This document shows, one piece after another, positions 1 to 11,409 of a stretch of DNA of 64,000 nt. A model generated the notes under the pieces. That model did not search any database and had not been told where the DNA came from. It saw only the letters and a program-made list of their open reading frames with translations. A program made the translations under genes and the position numbers. Location of the stretch: the NCBI GenBank assembly GCA_030340625.1, contig JAOPHQ010002280.1, positions 62,001 through 126,000 of the forward strand. Direction: 5' to 3'. The stretch is from Merluccius polli. Taxonomy: Eukaryota; Chordata; Actinopteri; Gadiformes; Merlucciidae. The stretch's first letter is position 1; each line of letters opens with the position of its first letter.

Positions 1-177
1 CACCCTCCGCGGTGCACACATCTGTTTTCTTTAGCCTTCTCATGTTTCTAACTTCCCCATCTCCCTCTCTCTCACATGTTTCCCCCATTCTCTTCTGCAC
101 CCCAGCTCTCTCTCTCTCATTCATTCACTCTCTTGTGTTGGTGATGTAATTTAAACAATTTAAATTACATCATATCA
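1..177. other. pyrimidine-rich non-coding stretch
   Basis: C/T-rich sequence with several short CTCTCT runs. I see no coding or RNA signal. Confidence 0.5.
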
Positions 178-930
178 ATGTTAAATGATGACAACCAGTT
201 ATGGTCAACCATAAGCATGGATAACACAACAATAAGCATAGATATACACAATATAACAACAAGAAGCATATATAATATAACAACAATAAGCTTAGATAAC
301 AACAATAAGCATAGATATACACAATATAACAATAAGCATATGCAATATAACACAACAATACGCATAGATAACACAACAATAAGCATAGATATGTAATATA
401 ACAACAATAAGCATATACAGTATAACAGCAATAAGCATAGATATGTAATATAACAACAATAAGCATATACAACACAATGATAAGAATATATATATATAAC
501 ATAACAACAATAAGATAACATACACCATAACAATAAGCATAGATAACAAAAATAAACATGTACATAACAATAAGCATAGATGTACAACATAACAACAATA
601 AGCATACATATACAATATGACAACAATAAGCATATACAATATAACACAATGATAACAATAGATATACAACTTAACACAATAATAAGCATAGATACATAGA
701 TACAAACATAACACAACAATAGGAATTGATATACAGGTATATACAATATAACACATCAATAAGCATACATATACAATATAACACAACAGTAAGCATGTAC
801 AACATAACACGACAATAAGCATAGATATACAACATAACACAACAATAAGCATACATATACAGTATAACACAACAGTAAGCATTGAAATCAACAACATAAC
901 ATCTCAACAAGCATAAATATACAACATAAA
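178..930. repeat. AT-rich degenerate tandem array
   Basis: A short motif close to AACACAACAATAAGCATA followed by GATATACAATATA recurs irregularly through the whole stretch, with units of roughly 25-35 bp and many small indels. The open frames on both strands here come from the biased composition and encode low-complexity peptides rich in Leu, Val, Ile, Cys and Tyr. This is a diverged minisatellite, not a gene. Confidence 0.85.
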
Positions 931-991
931 TGTCTAAACGTTGAACACCACAACCTTTACTCAGGGGCATGCTGTTGTTGAATAGCAACTA

Positions 992-993
<2 letters not shown>

Positions 994-1030
<37 letters not shown>
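994..1030. repeat. (CT)n microsatellite
   Basis: An uninterrupted CT dinucleotide run. Shorter AG and poly-T runs follow at about 1152-1165 and 1250-1262. Confidence 0.95.
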
Positions 1031-1034
<4 letters not shown>

Positions 1035-1280
1035 GTCACAGCTGTGTGTTCTCAGTCACATGGTTGTTGAGGAGGCTGGTGGTTGTGGACACACTGTCCC
1101 CTACCCTCCGTGTTTGTGTGTCATGGCGTACCAGACGGTACGCCATGGAGAGAGAGAGAGAGAGACCTTGTGTACAAATGCTGTACTGACCCATGTTGCG
1201 TCTACTTCCTCCTCTCTCGCTCTCTCTCTATTTTTCACTTCTCTGCTCCTTTTTTTTTTTTTTACCTAACCTGGTAATTC

Positions 1281-1480
1281 ATAGGGCTGCCCCCGACTTA
1301 GTCGACTCTTAGTCGCCATTTCAAGCCAATAGTCGACTAATCGTCATACTTTCAATGTAATTTTTTGGGGGCATCAGAAAATTATTTGAGTTCCAGGGTG
1401 AGGGAAAGTCTAATAAAAGAAACACTGTTAACATTGTGCTACTTTACAGATAATACAAAACCGTAATAATGAGTATAATA
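1281..1480. mobile_element. hAT-like transposon end (fragment)
   Basis: It starts with TAGGGCTGCCCCCGACTTAG followed by repeated GTCGACT motifs. This resembles the termini at 35628 (TAGGGCTGTAGTC) and 40885 (TAGGGCTATGCCC), which also carry GTCGACTA close inside. I found no matching inverted end nearby, so the right border is arbitrary. The rest, to about 1480, is AT-rich and unassigned. Confidence 0.45.
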
Positions 1481-1497
1481 ATAATGATAATAATGAG

Positions 1498-1861
1498 GTG
1501 CGAGTTCACACCTGGAGTTAACAGGCATCTCCACATGCGTCTCCAGTGACCACTTGTGATTGGATCTCTACATGCAAATAAACATGTACATCATATCCGT
1601 TTGAAGACCAAATACATTGTTGTAGAAGAAGAAATCAAAACAATACAGACTGAGTCTATTCCTTGCCGTGTTCCAGGCAAACCAAATTGACCAAGATGTT
1701 TGACATACTCTAGTATCTCTATGGGCTTTTTATTTCCGCTTGAAAAAGACAATAATATAATAATATACGCCATTTGGTGGCGACAAAATGCGTGGCGGGA
1801 GGCAGCAATGCACTCATTCAAAGAAGAAGAAGAAGAAGAATGGACCAGGACGTTTGTCATT
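1498..1861 (-). repeat. dispersed repeat, part 1 (second copy at 41.3-41.7 kb)
   Basis: Read on the minus strand, this stretch matches 41310-41665 with scattered differences. Shared landmarks are the CTTTGAATGAGTGCATTGCTGCC block and the GATC-AATCACAAGTGG block. The apparent ORF at 1591-1860 has a frame-disrupted counterpart in the second copy, so I do not treat it as a gene. The other half of the same repeat lies at 3298-3510, separated by the BEL/Pao insertion. Confidence 0.7.
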
Positions 1862-1862
1862 C

Positions 1863-2402
1863 AGGGATTTTCTTAACTTAATATTTTAATATTAGTTTTT
1901 AAATATTATACATTTACTTATTTAAATAGTATCAACATTTCATCATAATCCTTTTAAATTATTTATATGTAAGTTAAACCTCACTAAACAATCATGAGAC
2001 ATAACTAAATCTGTGTTAAACTTAAACAATAATCAAATCATGAATGAAAATCCGCACATCAAACACACTGGCATTTAAATGGTTAACCAGGGCACTGCTG
2101 ATCGGCTCCGTGGCTAGCGCTAGCGCCTAGCGCCAGAACAAACATTTCAAATTCTGTTGATGGGCTCGGTGTCTTACCGGCTGCCTCTCTGATGTTCGTA
2201 GATGTGTTGATCGCACGGGATTGCCGTTTGGCGTAGATAGTTGGGCATTAAACTCTGGTTCAGATGGCGTCTTATTATCTTCCACTTCCACATTTTGATG
2301 TTGTGTGCCGCCACTTCTATAGTCCGTGCGGCAACTCGGACTGCGGAAAGGTTCCTTCCGGTTTGACAGGTTTATTAATTATCTCTTGAGTTTGACTTCA
2401 CA
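1863..2402 (-). repeat. 3' LTR of the BEL/Pao element
   Basis: On the minus strand it begins TGTGAAGTCAAAC after a purine-rich run and contains AATTAATAAACC soon after. Its first ~185 bp (2402-2218) are repeated at 3294-3108. The distal border is inferred from where homology to the 41-kb empty copy of the host repeat resumes. Confidence 0.55.
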
Positions 2403-2448
2403 CCTCCCACTCGATCTTCGCCTGGAAACGGTGTGAAGATCGCCAGCT

Positions 2449-3177
2449 TCAAAGGCAAACTTGGTTCTCCTTTCCCTGCTGCTTTTGGCTTTTTGGCTGT
2501 TCCTCTGCAGGTAATAGGACAACGAGCCGCCTGACGTCTCTGTGAAGGATGGTGGCTTGGATCCTTTCCCTTCTAATTGCAGGAATTGACGTGCCTTTCT
2601 GAGCTCTCGTGACAGGGACACAGTAGCTTGGGAAAACTCTTACATTGACATCCCGTACAACGCCTTTATCATCGGGATGCGTGCTGATGACTCTGCCAAG
2701 TGTCTTGAACTGCCCTCGTAGTGCACTTTGGTCACATAGCCACACAACATCTCCAATGGCAACATTCCTTTGTCCAGTATGCCATTTGCTTCGGACAAAT
2801 AAGTTTGGACCAGCAAGTTGGCTCCAGCTCCTCCAGAACTTGGTCACCTCCGACTGCATAGCTCTCAGTCTTTTGTACGGGTAGTTGTTGAAGTCGAAGG
2901 TTTTCAAGTCCCCACTTTGAGAGGCCCGGCCTAGTAGGAGAGTGTTGGGTGTGACATACTGAATGCAGTCCTCTCGGCTCTGTACTCTTGCGTCAATTGG
3001 ACGCTCATTTGCGAGGTTGGCTGCGATGTAAAGGGTTGTCTGGAACTCACTGTAACTTAGTGAAGCCTCATTCCCAAGATTCTGGAATGCTCTCTTTACA
3101 ATCCGCAAGGGATTGCTGTTTGGCGTAGATAGTTGGGCATTAAACTCTGGTTCAGATGCTGTCTTATTATCTTCCAC
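2449..3177 (-). pseudogene. BEL/Pao pol C-terminus (DUF5641-type) fused to an LTR-derived start
   Basis: This 242-residue open frame begins at an ATG inside the 5' LTR remnant; roughly the first 20 residues are LTR-derived. It then runs into the region C-terminal to the integrase of BEL/Pao polyproteins. Recognisable blocks are YVTPNTLLLGR, the W-rich segment VTKFWRSWSQLAG, RSKWH, and VAIGDVVWLCDQSALRGQFK followed by LGRVISTHPDDKGVVRDV. These fit the DUF5641 domain found after integrase in this superfamily. No catalytic domain remains, so it cannot support transposition. The intact length implies a young deletion or chance. Function as a host gene is unsupported. Confidence 0.75.
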
Positions 3178-3294
3178 TTCCGCATTTTGATGTTGTGTGC
3201 CGCCACTTCTATAGTCTGTGCGGCAACTCGGACTGCGGAAAGGTTCCTTCCGGTTTGACAGGTCTATTAATTATCTCTTGAGTTTGACTTCACA
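3108..3294 (-). repeat. truncated 5' LTR of the BEL/Pao element
   Basis: Direct repeat of 2218-2402. It ends abruptly where pol coding sequence begins, near TTGCGGATT on the minus strand, which marks the deletion junction. Confidence 0.65.
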
Positions 3295-3297
3295 ACG

Positions 3298-3510
3298 CAC
3301 TTGCAGTTTTTCTCCACGGGCTCTTCAAAGTTTGCTTCCACAGAGCAGTCAGTAGGCAGTCCTTCAATGTGGCCAGGAGCACATTAGGTTTACACTGCTA
3401 AGAGAATGTGGATATATGATTAAGAGAATGTGGATATATGGTTAAACGAATGTGGATATATGATTAAGAGGATGTGGGTATATGATTAAGAGAATGTGTG
3501 GATATATGCG
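3298..3510 (-). repeat. dispersed repeat, part 2, with short tandem motif
   Basis: Inverse match to 41130-41290. The GAAGAGCCCGTGGAGAAAAA block occurs in both copies in the same relative position. Next to it, four or five copies of a ~25-bp motif, GTGGATATATGATTAAGAGA, lie in tandem (3407-3500). Confidence 0.7.
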
Positions 3511-3788
3511 TCCCGAAGATAAATCACACAGGTGCAAATTGTAGGTGATGGATCGCCGGAAAAATAAAAAATATTGCTACCTGTTCTATTCATGTATATT
3601 AAATTACCAACTCATTATTATTAGTAGAGCTTTTTGGTATCTTTTGTTTAAATTAAACATTGAATCATTATTTTACTTTGTTATTTTGTTTTGTAGGTTT
3701 GCTCCCACTTTTTTCTGAAGTGAGTTATTCTGATTTTGGTCTCGATAGATAAGCAGATATATTATTATATTATTATTCTAATATAATG

Positions 3789-4912
3789 TAGGATTTAATC
3801 GATATCAATCGCTTAAAATATTTCATTGCGATTAATCGCATGAATGTCCATAGTTAATCGTGATTAATCACACTTTTTTCTGTTCAAAATGTACCGTAAA
3901 GGGCATTTTTCAAGTTTTTAATACTCTTATCAACATGGGAGTCAACAAAATATGCTTGCTTTATGCAAATGTATGTATAATTTCTTTGGGGAAATCAATT
4001 AAGAAAAAAAACATAATGTAGTGTGTCCAACCTTTTTTCCAGCATTAACACAAATCAATGGACTGAAACAATCCAGGGACCCACACAGGTCAAGCATTTA
4101 CCAATATGCTCAAATCACAACTCATGGCAAATTCAAGCCTGAGAAACCATCTTAAAACTAAAACTAGTATAGCCTAACTGCAGTATCCAAGAGTCCTATT
4201 TCTGTAATTGTCTTTCTTATATTCTCTTTCCACTGTTTTCTGCTCACTTTATTAGCTAATTTTTTTGACGCATTACCAGCAGACTGGCCTTTTTAGACGA
4301 ACGTGATGCCACCTGCTAGACATTAATTTTCAATGAGAGACGGGTGGTGTGGCGTGGAGGAGCAGTACCTTGTTGTCGGATTGCTCGTTGCGCCCACTAG
4401 ACATTAATTTTCAATGAGAGACGAGCGCGCAGCGCAAGTACCTTGTTATCGGATTGCTAGTTGCGCCCGCTAGACATTCATTTTCAGTGAGAGGCGGTGT
4501 GGCGTGGAGGAGCAGTACCTTGTTGTCAGATTGCTAGTCATGCCTGCTAGACATTAATTTTCAGTGAGAGGCGGTGCGGGGGAGCAGTACCTTGTTGTCG
4601 GATTTCTAGTCGCGCCTGCTAGAAACACGAGCGGTGCGGCGCAGATGCACGCAGTACAATGTTGTCGCATTGTTAGTCGCACCCGCTAGACATTTATTTT
4701 CAATGAGAGTCGAGTGGCACGGCGCGGAGGAACAGTACCTTGTTGTCGGATTGCTAGTTGCCATCCGTCTGTCATTGAAAGTGAACGTCTAGCAGGCACG
4801 CATTGCTCCCATCTTAAAAGGGCAGTACCTGCATTAATGCATCAAAAAAATGCCTGGCTTTAAAACTAATTTGCATTAATGCCATTATTATCGCGTTTAT
4901 CGCCCAGCCCTA
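3789..4912. mobile_element. hAT-like element with internal minisatellite
   Basis: The right end, read inward, is TAGGGCTGGGCGATAAACGC. The left end, TAGGATTTAATCGATATC, is followed by repeated GATTAATCG motifs, as in a common teleost hAT-like family. No transposase is recognisable and I could not see a clean 8-bp duplication. A tandem array occupies 4290-4760. Confidence 0.55.
4290..4760. repeat. ~75-80-bp minisatellite inside the hAT-like element
   Basis: About six diverged units, each with GCTAGACATTAATTTTCA-TGAGAG then AGCAGTACCTTGTTGTCGGA. An inverted partial unit (GTCTAGCAGGCACGC) follows near 4787. Confidence 0.8.
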
Positions 4913-5186
4913 ATTATTATTATATAATAATGATATATAATAATAGTAATTTTACATCAAATTATCTCTGCAAATAACTACAATGATATTCCAGCAGACG
5001 CACATGTTCCTTCTGTCAGTAAATAACTTAACTTTGTCCTAAAAGCAATCTGAAATATAGCTGCATGCAGCGATGTGGGGGTCAAGCTGAATAGGACTCT
5101 ATAAACTAATATTGGTGGACAAACGTAATCGACTAGGTAGCTACATGATGACCATAGCCATTATAAAGAGTAGACGGCGCATTTGG

Positions 5187-5740
5187 TCAGGCAGGCGATG
5201 GGTCGGCAACAGGCGGGTAGTCCGGCAGGCAGGGGTCGGCAACAGGCGGGTAGTCCGGCAGGCAGGGGTCGGCAACAGGCGGGTAGTCCGGCAGGCGATG
5301 GGTCGGCAACAGGCGGGTAGTCCGGCAGGCGATGGGTCGGCAACAGGGGTCGACAACAGGCGGGTAGTCAGGCAGGCGATGGGTCGGCAACAAGCAGTAG
5401 TCCGGCAGGCAGGGTCGGCAACAGGCGGGTAGTCCGGCAGGCAGGGTCGGCAACAGGCGGGTAGTCCGGCAGGCAGGGGTCGGCAAAAGGGTTCAGCAAC
5501 AGGCGGGTAGTCAGGCAGGCAGGGGTCGGCAACAGGGTTCAGCAACAGGTGGGTAGTCAGGCAGGCAGGGTTCGGCAACAGGTTTCAGCAACAGGCGGGT
5601 AGTCAGGCAGGCAGGGTTCGGCAACAGGGTTCAGCAACAAGCGGGTAGTCAGGCAGGCAGGGTTCGGCAACAGGGTTCAGCAACAGGTGGGTAGTCAGGC
5701 AGGCAGGCAGGCAGGGTTGGGCAACAGGCGGGTAATCGGA
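5187..5740. repeat. 32-bp GC-rich minisatellite with a higher-order variant
   Basis: The basic unit is close to GGTCGGCAACAGGCGGGTAG followed by TCCGGCAGGCAG. After about 5480 the units lengthen to ~47 bp by adding a GGTTCAGCAACAG block, and GTCCGG changes to GTCAGG. Open frames on both strands are repeat artefacts. Confidence 0.9.
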
Positions 5741-5994
5741 TCACTGGACCGCGGTTGGGGAAAGCAAAGCACGAACTGGCATCGGCTGGTTGGAGATCCC
5801 CGGCTTAAGTAGGGCATGGTGATTGCCGATTGCAAACAGGTGTGTTGGGGGAATGATCATCAGTGGCGACAATCGGCCACTAGATGGGGGTGTTGGACCG
5901 TGTAGCAGGATGTGGCGTAACAGAAGTACAGTAGTGTTCTGATTGTATGCTGTATGTCAGATTTACATAATGATTGAATATTTTTGATATGTTA
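5741..5994. other. no recognisable feature
   Basis: Non-repetitive sequence after the minisatellite. No coding signal was seen. Confidence 0.4.
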
Positions 5995-7073
5995 TTAGTT
6001 TTATTTAACACACTGTCATGAGTCTATGTACCAAGTTTGGCTATGATATGTTAAAGAGTTGCTGAGAAACAGGCTTACTTCCTATTTGGCGGCTTCGCCG
6101 TCTTGTTGATTGGCTGTCACGGCCAAACGGTTTTGAATTTGAAAAAGCTGTTTGACACATGTGTTCAGCTTGGTCTGAAGATCATATATGGCAAGTTTCA
6201 TGATGATTCGACAGAATTTGTGGCCTGTGGATAGGTACTATTGATTTTGACATCTTTCAACATGGTGGCCAAATTCTGATGTTTCCATGAAAAATAATTT
6301 ATGAGCTATATGGGGAGGTCTGACAGTATCACTAGACATTGAACATTTGTTTGAAATATACTCATGTGAAGAGAGAGGAGTTAAAACACATATTGGTTAA
6401 TAACAGCACCCGCTAGATGTCAAAGGTCACCAAATTCATTGAGCGTCCCCATGATGATGTCATGGGTCTATGTACCAAGTTTGGTTATGATATGTCAAAG
6501 GGCTGTTGAGAAATTGGCTTACTTCCTGTTTGGCGGCTTCGTGGTCAAATTTGATTGGCTGTTGCGGCCAAACGGTTTTGAATTTGAAAAATCTGTTCGA
6601 TAACTTGTGTGAGGCATGGTCTGATCAACATATGTGCCAAGTTTGGAGATGATTAGACAAAATGTGTGATGTGTGAAACATTTTGAAGGTTTTTAACATA
6701 AACCAAGATGGCGGAAAATCCATCATGGCGCAAAATGACTTCATAGGGTGCGTTGAACTTGGCTTGGCCCAAGGATTCCAATGATACCTTTGTGAATATT
6801 GGATGAATGGGTCAAAAGTTATAAACATGAATGCATGTCCAACTTTGACCTGTTGGTGGCGCTAGAGCTCATGGGCTAGCGACCTCAAATTTGCTGTGAG
6901 GGCTTATGGGACTGTCCTAAATCAGTGTGCCAAATTTCACAACTCTTAACCATGGGGTTCTATGGGCTGCCATTGACTCCAATGGCAGCATAATAATAAT
7001 AATAATAGGAAAACGTACGAAAACAATAGGTGTCTCGCAGCTTCGCTGCTTGACCCCCAATAAAAGTGCCCTA
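5995..7073. repeat. fish dispersed repeat, two diverged copies in tandem
   Basis: Blocks such as TCTATGTACCAAGTTTGG, TTGGCGGCTTCG and CGGCCAAACGGTTTTGAATT occur near 6011-6150 and again near 6468-6590. The tail carries a (TAA)n run (about 6988-7007) and the hairpin-like GCAGCTTCGCTGC (7038-7050). It looks non-coding and non-autonomous. The family was not identified. Confidence 0.65.
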
Positions 7074-7830
7074 TTGTGCCAACCCAATCTCACGTCAAAA
7101 CGTGTAATAGCTACGTTGGTCCACAGCGCAAAACATAGTTTCACAATAACTGCTCTAAAATTGTGACATGGCTACGTTTTTTTTGGCCTATTCTTTTCTA
7201 TTGGCCTGCATCCACGTCACGTGACCGCCAAACTTCGGTCTGACAAAGCAAAATGGCTGATATTCCTTTAATTTTCAGTGGAAATTGCAATATTTTAAGA
7301 TAGTTTTGGCATTCAAATGCGTTTTGATAACATTTATAGTGAGAAATGTGCATTTTATTTTCATAATCTTCGTTTAGTGAATCTATGATGTTTAGTTTGT
7401 TAGTTATTATGCATTCTTCCTGCCCAATCAGTACTGCGTATGTGCTACTCAACAAATATGAAAAAGAAGTGAGATGGCTCACAGAATAGACACCACGACA
7501 CCGTAGCCACCTGTCCCTCCTGTTTCAGAAGCGGAGCGTTATGGCCGCCGATTTTGTTGACTTGCTCTGCCCAGTATCACGCTTTTTCGTGCTCATTGTC
7601 ACGAAAAGATAGATTCATTTTCGTGGGTTGTCCATTGTGTGTGCTTCATTTTTTTGTCCACTTGGTGGCAGTGTAGGGAGATTATTCGGTCACTTCCATA
7701 TTTAGGCCCCTATTAATGGTGTTTTGAACTACCCATTTGGGCTAGAGCCACCAGATTTATATATGAATTAAATAGAATATGAAATGAATAGAATATGAAT
7801 TTGGTGGCTCTAGCCTAACCGGAAGCTGAT
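7074..7830. repeat. outer inverted arm, left
   Basis: Reverse-complement counterpart of about 12890-13742. Shared blocks include the AACCCAATCTCAC-TCAAAA end, TAGCTACGTTGGTCCACAGC, TTTATAGTGAGAAATGTGCA and TGGGCTAGAGCCACCAGAT. The arms bracket the two Harbinger copies. Confidence 0.75.
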
Positions 7831-8138
7831 GGAAATGGGTTGGGAGGTCATCAGAAGAACACCATTAGAGGTCAGAGGTCAAGTACACTTGGGAGTGACC
7901 TAGAGACCTGGGGTCTCTTAGATGAAAGAGGGCCATCAAATGCTCCAATGAAACACATTGGAGTTAAATGTCATGGCTATGAATTCATATACATTCGTAG
8001 GATAGAGAGAGGAACTTGGACCAGTCAACCAGGGGGTGCCTTGGGATCACTCAGTGGAAATCTCAAGTCTCTCAGCCAAAAGGGGGCCATGCGGGGGGCC
8101 GTCCTAGCGCCTCCCATTGCTGTTGGATCGAAAGTACG

Positions 8139-8161
8139 CCCCCCCCCCCCCCCCCCCCCCC
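8139..8161 (+). repeat. poly-C tract (23 bp)
   Basis: An uninterrupted cytosine run in unremarkable repeat-derived sequence. Similar runs lie at 21118-21137, 38451-38471 and 51068-51083. Confidence 0.95.
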
Positions 8162-8579
8162 GGTGTCACAGAGGGCCAATATTTGGTGTGTGGGTCCCAG
8201 TCGGGCACTGTAATCAGGGTGTCGAGTCTCGGGGCGGTGAGACCTTCCTATCTCCAAATCGGCCTTTTGAAACCACATTCTGAGTGAATAGGACTCGCGG
8301 GTTACACTTCTGAGAAGCTCTGACAACAAACTGCCCATACGAGCTAACTTTTTTTCTGTGAGGTTTAAAAATCGGACTCTCTGATATGTCGTTCCAGGGA
8401 CCAAGGGGGACGTGTATACATTTTGGCATCCCTCACCATCTCGAAAGGTCACTGAAAGGGTTGTGACCTGCAACATGAGTCAATGGGAGTAAAATGGCAA
8501 GAGGTTTCAAGTTCCCCATTTCCGGTGGGATGGAGATAGACACATGTGATTTTTAGGTGTGCAAACACATGGGGACCTG

Positions 8580-9870
8580 GGGCCGTATTCACAAAGCATT
8601 TTATCTTACCGCTAGGAGTGCTCCTAACTCACGCTAAAACATTTTACGTAGGAGTTTTTTCTTAAAAGTTATTCACAAAGCCGCTGAGACCTACTCATAC
8701 TAAGGATACATCACTAAGAGTGAACTAAGAGTGACGCGCCGTTGCTATGGATTACGTCGATTCTCGTGCACGAGTTTGGACGCGGTCAGTACGGTGATTG
8801 GTTGTTCAGAGCAGGCGGTCTCTGTGAAAACGAGCCCACCGAATCACCGAAGAACAAGGAAGTAGCCTAGGCTAGACATCCCTATCAAATAGTTATGGAC
8901 AGTGCAGTTAGCAGAATACACGGATGATGACAAGTTTGTGCAGACCATAATGCAGATAATGACGTTGTAGCCTATATGCACGTTAAAGAGAGAGAGAAAA
9001 AGCAAACAATAAAAATACGTAAATTGCATTAATTCAAGGAGGCAATTAAAAGCAGCAAACTATTATCCAATGAGCATATCTCCACTATTCAACACTTTAA
9101 ATAACAGCCCATACCGGTTGTGGATATTGACGCATACAGTGATCACTGTGATCACATCCTCTCCACAAGATTTCGTGTATTTTTGTGTGCCCTAACATAT
9201 ATAGAGGAAAACGGTAAACAATAATAAATATGGATTCAACAAATAAAAGGCGACAAAGAGCTAATACGATGTTTTTTACGCATAGGACTAAGCGTAATCT
9301 GCGTAATCACTTACATGTTATACTTTAACTGCTCCCGGTTGTGGACTGAGATAGGGTGTCAAGACGTCTTGCAGGGATAGCCGCTGTCACCCAGCAAGTG
9401 ACACCCAACTGGTACACGGTGCCTCACGCCTCAGACCGCTCTCTATTAAAATACGCGGATCATGGGTAGACCCTGCAGGCCACTCTGCAACCACATCAAG
9501 AATGTTAAAAGCTGCATCAAAAACAATCTGCGTGTTGATGGAATGTACTTTCTTTCTTTTCTGACGAACACGTCCTCATCTTTTGATGACGCAATTATTT
9601 GTATGTGCGTCCCGTCAACAGCACCGATCACACCGGCATACCTGCATGCCATGAAGTTGGCTTTGATCCTGTGTAGTTGTTGATTGTCCAAAGGAAACCG
9701 GATAAACTGTTGGATGATATTAATGGTATTATTTCAGCCTTAACCAACTTTGAACTGAGCTTTGTCAGCTCTTCTAGCCTGTATGTAAATATATGATCAT
9801 TGTGGAATCGTGTGTGTGTGTTTGTGTGTGTGTGTGTATGTATATATTTACATATATGTATGTAGGCTAC

Positions 9871-9906
<36 letters not shown>

Positions 9907-10517
9907 CTCTATGTATTTTTTATTCTATTTTTATTATTTTATTATTATTGTGTTGTGTTGGTGTTATGGACCTTTCATGAGATGTGTCCTTAATAAAGTT
10001 TGAATTTAATTTAATTGATATGTGGCCTACAGAGCGCGTTGATGGTTTGGTTTATGGCTGACTGATGGTTGCGATATTCCTAAATCGTCGGCATTGCAAA
10101 GTTGCATTTTCCCTGTTGCTAAATATCGTGTTGCCAAACATTTTATTTCCTAATCGAGTTATTCCTGTTAGTCGGGGATGTTATTGCATCCCGCACTAAT
10201 TCCACAACAAGTTTTATACCCTCACGATTTAGCCTATATCTCTTGATCAATTCAGTCTTCCATTGTCTCCAAAACATTTCATTTTCCGATTCTTTGTGAA
10301 TAGGTCTTAGTGAGTTAGGAGTCCTCTCGAGGACTTTTAGGCTCTCCTAGACTTAGGTGTTACTTTTAGGCCTAAAATACTTTGTGAATTGCTCTTAGTG
10401 AAAAAAATTAGGAGTCCTAAATTTAAGACTGACACGCCCATTATTTTTAGGAGTTTCTCCTAAATTCGCCAGTTAGGAGCTACTTTTAGCGCTAAGATCC
10501 TTTGTGAATACGGCCCC
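8580..10517 (-). mobile_element. PIF/Harbinger transposon, copy A
   Basis: Bounded by inverted termini, GGGGCCGTATTCACAAAG on the left and CTTTGTGAATACGGCCCC on the right, with subterminal motifs of the CCTAACT/AGTTAGGAG type. It holds decayed transposase sequence on the minus strand. Its partner, copy B, is nearly the same sequence in the opposite orientation. TG and TA dinucleotide runs lie at about 9811-9900. Confidence 0.85.
9440..10282 (-). pseudogene. Harbinger (HARBI1-like) transposase remnant, copy A
   Basis: On the minus strand the sequence has the start region, the RYRLNREGIK-type block, and then a DDE nuclease fragment (9691-9446) with GVIGAVDGTHIQII, the first catalytic Asp context of DDE_Tnp_4 transposases. 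The WP-GSTHD-type block follows, frameshifted. Compared with copy B, about 11 bp is missing just after the start codon, which breaks the frame. No intact protein can be made. Confidence 0.75.
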
Positions 10518-10694
10518 AGGTTTTCAAGTTTGGGGTTCAAAAATCAATAGGGGCCCTAGCTACGCCCCTTACTAGAATAAACCATAAATAGGGGCCTAGA
10601 AGGTTTCAAGTTCCCTGTTTCCAGAGGGATGGAGATAGAAACTTGTGCTTTTAGGTGTGTTTAGGTGTGCTTTTCACATGTGGGTTGGGCACCA
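10518..10694. other. spacer between the two Harbinger copies
   Basis: It holds the same two flanking blocks seen outside the copies: the TTTCAAGTTCCC-GTTTCC-G block (also near 8505) and the CAGGTT-TCAAGTTTGGG block (also near 12739). Both are in direct orientation relative to their other copies. Confidence 0.6.
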
Positions 10695-10929
10695 GGGGCC
10701 GTATTCACAAAGGATCTTAGCGCTAAAAGTAGCTCCTAACTGGCGAATTTAGGAGAAACTCCTAAAAATAATGGGCGTGTCAGTCTTAAATTTAGGACTC
10801 CTAATTTTTTTCACTAAGAGCAATTCACAAAGGATCTTAGGCCTAAAAGTAGCACCTAAGTCTAGGAGAGCTTAAAAGTCCTCGAGAGGACTCCTAACTC
10901 ACTAAGACCTATTCACAAAGAATCGGAAA

Positions 10930-11313
10930 ATGGCTGCGAGACGAAATGTTTTGGAGACAATGGAAGACTGTGAATTGATCAAGAGATATAGGCTAAATCG
11001 TGAGGGTATAAAACTTGTTGTGGAATTAGTGCGGGATGCAATAACATCCCTGACTAACAGGAATAACTCGATTAGGAAATAAAATGTTTGGCAACACTAC
11101 GATATTTAGCAACAGGGAAAATGCAAGTTTGCAATGCCGACGATTTAGGAATATCGCAACCATCAGTCAGCCATAAACCAAACCATCAACGCGCTCTGTA
11201 GACCACATATCAATTCAATTAAATTCAATCTTTATTAAGGACACATCTCATGAAAGGTCCATAACACCAACACAACACAATAATAATAAAATAATAAAAA
11301 TAGAATAAAAAAT

Positions 11314-11409
<96 letters not shown>

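Larger units (their letters stand above)
1862..3296 (-). mobile_element. internally deleted BEL/Pao LTR retrotransposon
   Basis: In minus-strand order the element has a truncated 5' LTR (about 3294-3108), a C-terminal pol ORF, a purine-rich PPT-like run (AGTGGGAGG, about 2403-2411) and a 3' LTR starting TGTGAAGTC near 2402. The LTR segments 3294-3108 and 2402-2218 are near identical. The borders are inferred from the second copy of the host repeat at 41.1-41.7 kb, where the two flanking halves are contiguous. Gag, protease, reverse transcriptase and most of integrase are missing. I could not define a target-site duplication. Confidence 0.7.

Noticed and set aside
165..990. Overlapping long minus-strand ORFs rich in Leu, Val, Cys and Tyr
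   Set aside because: They lie on a degenerate AT-rich tandem array; open frames exist in several registers and no domain is visible.
5112..5578. ORFs on both strands with CCRPLPAGLPA-like repeats
   Set aside because: They translate the 32-bp minisatellite; the frame is lost whenever the unit length changes.
8072..8476. 134-codon minus-strand ORF spanning a poly-Gly run
   Set aside because: It reads through the 23-bp homopolymer and repeat-derived DNA; no recognisable protein.
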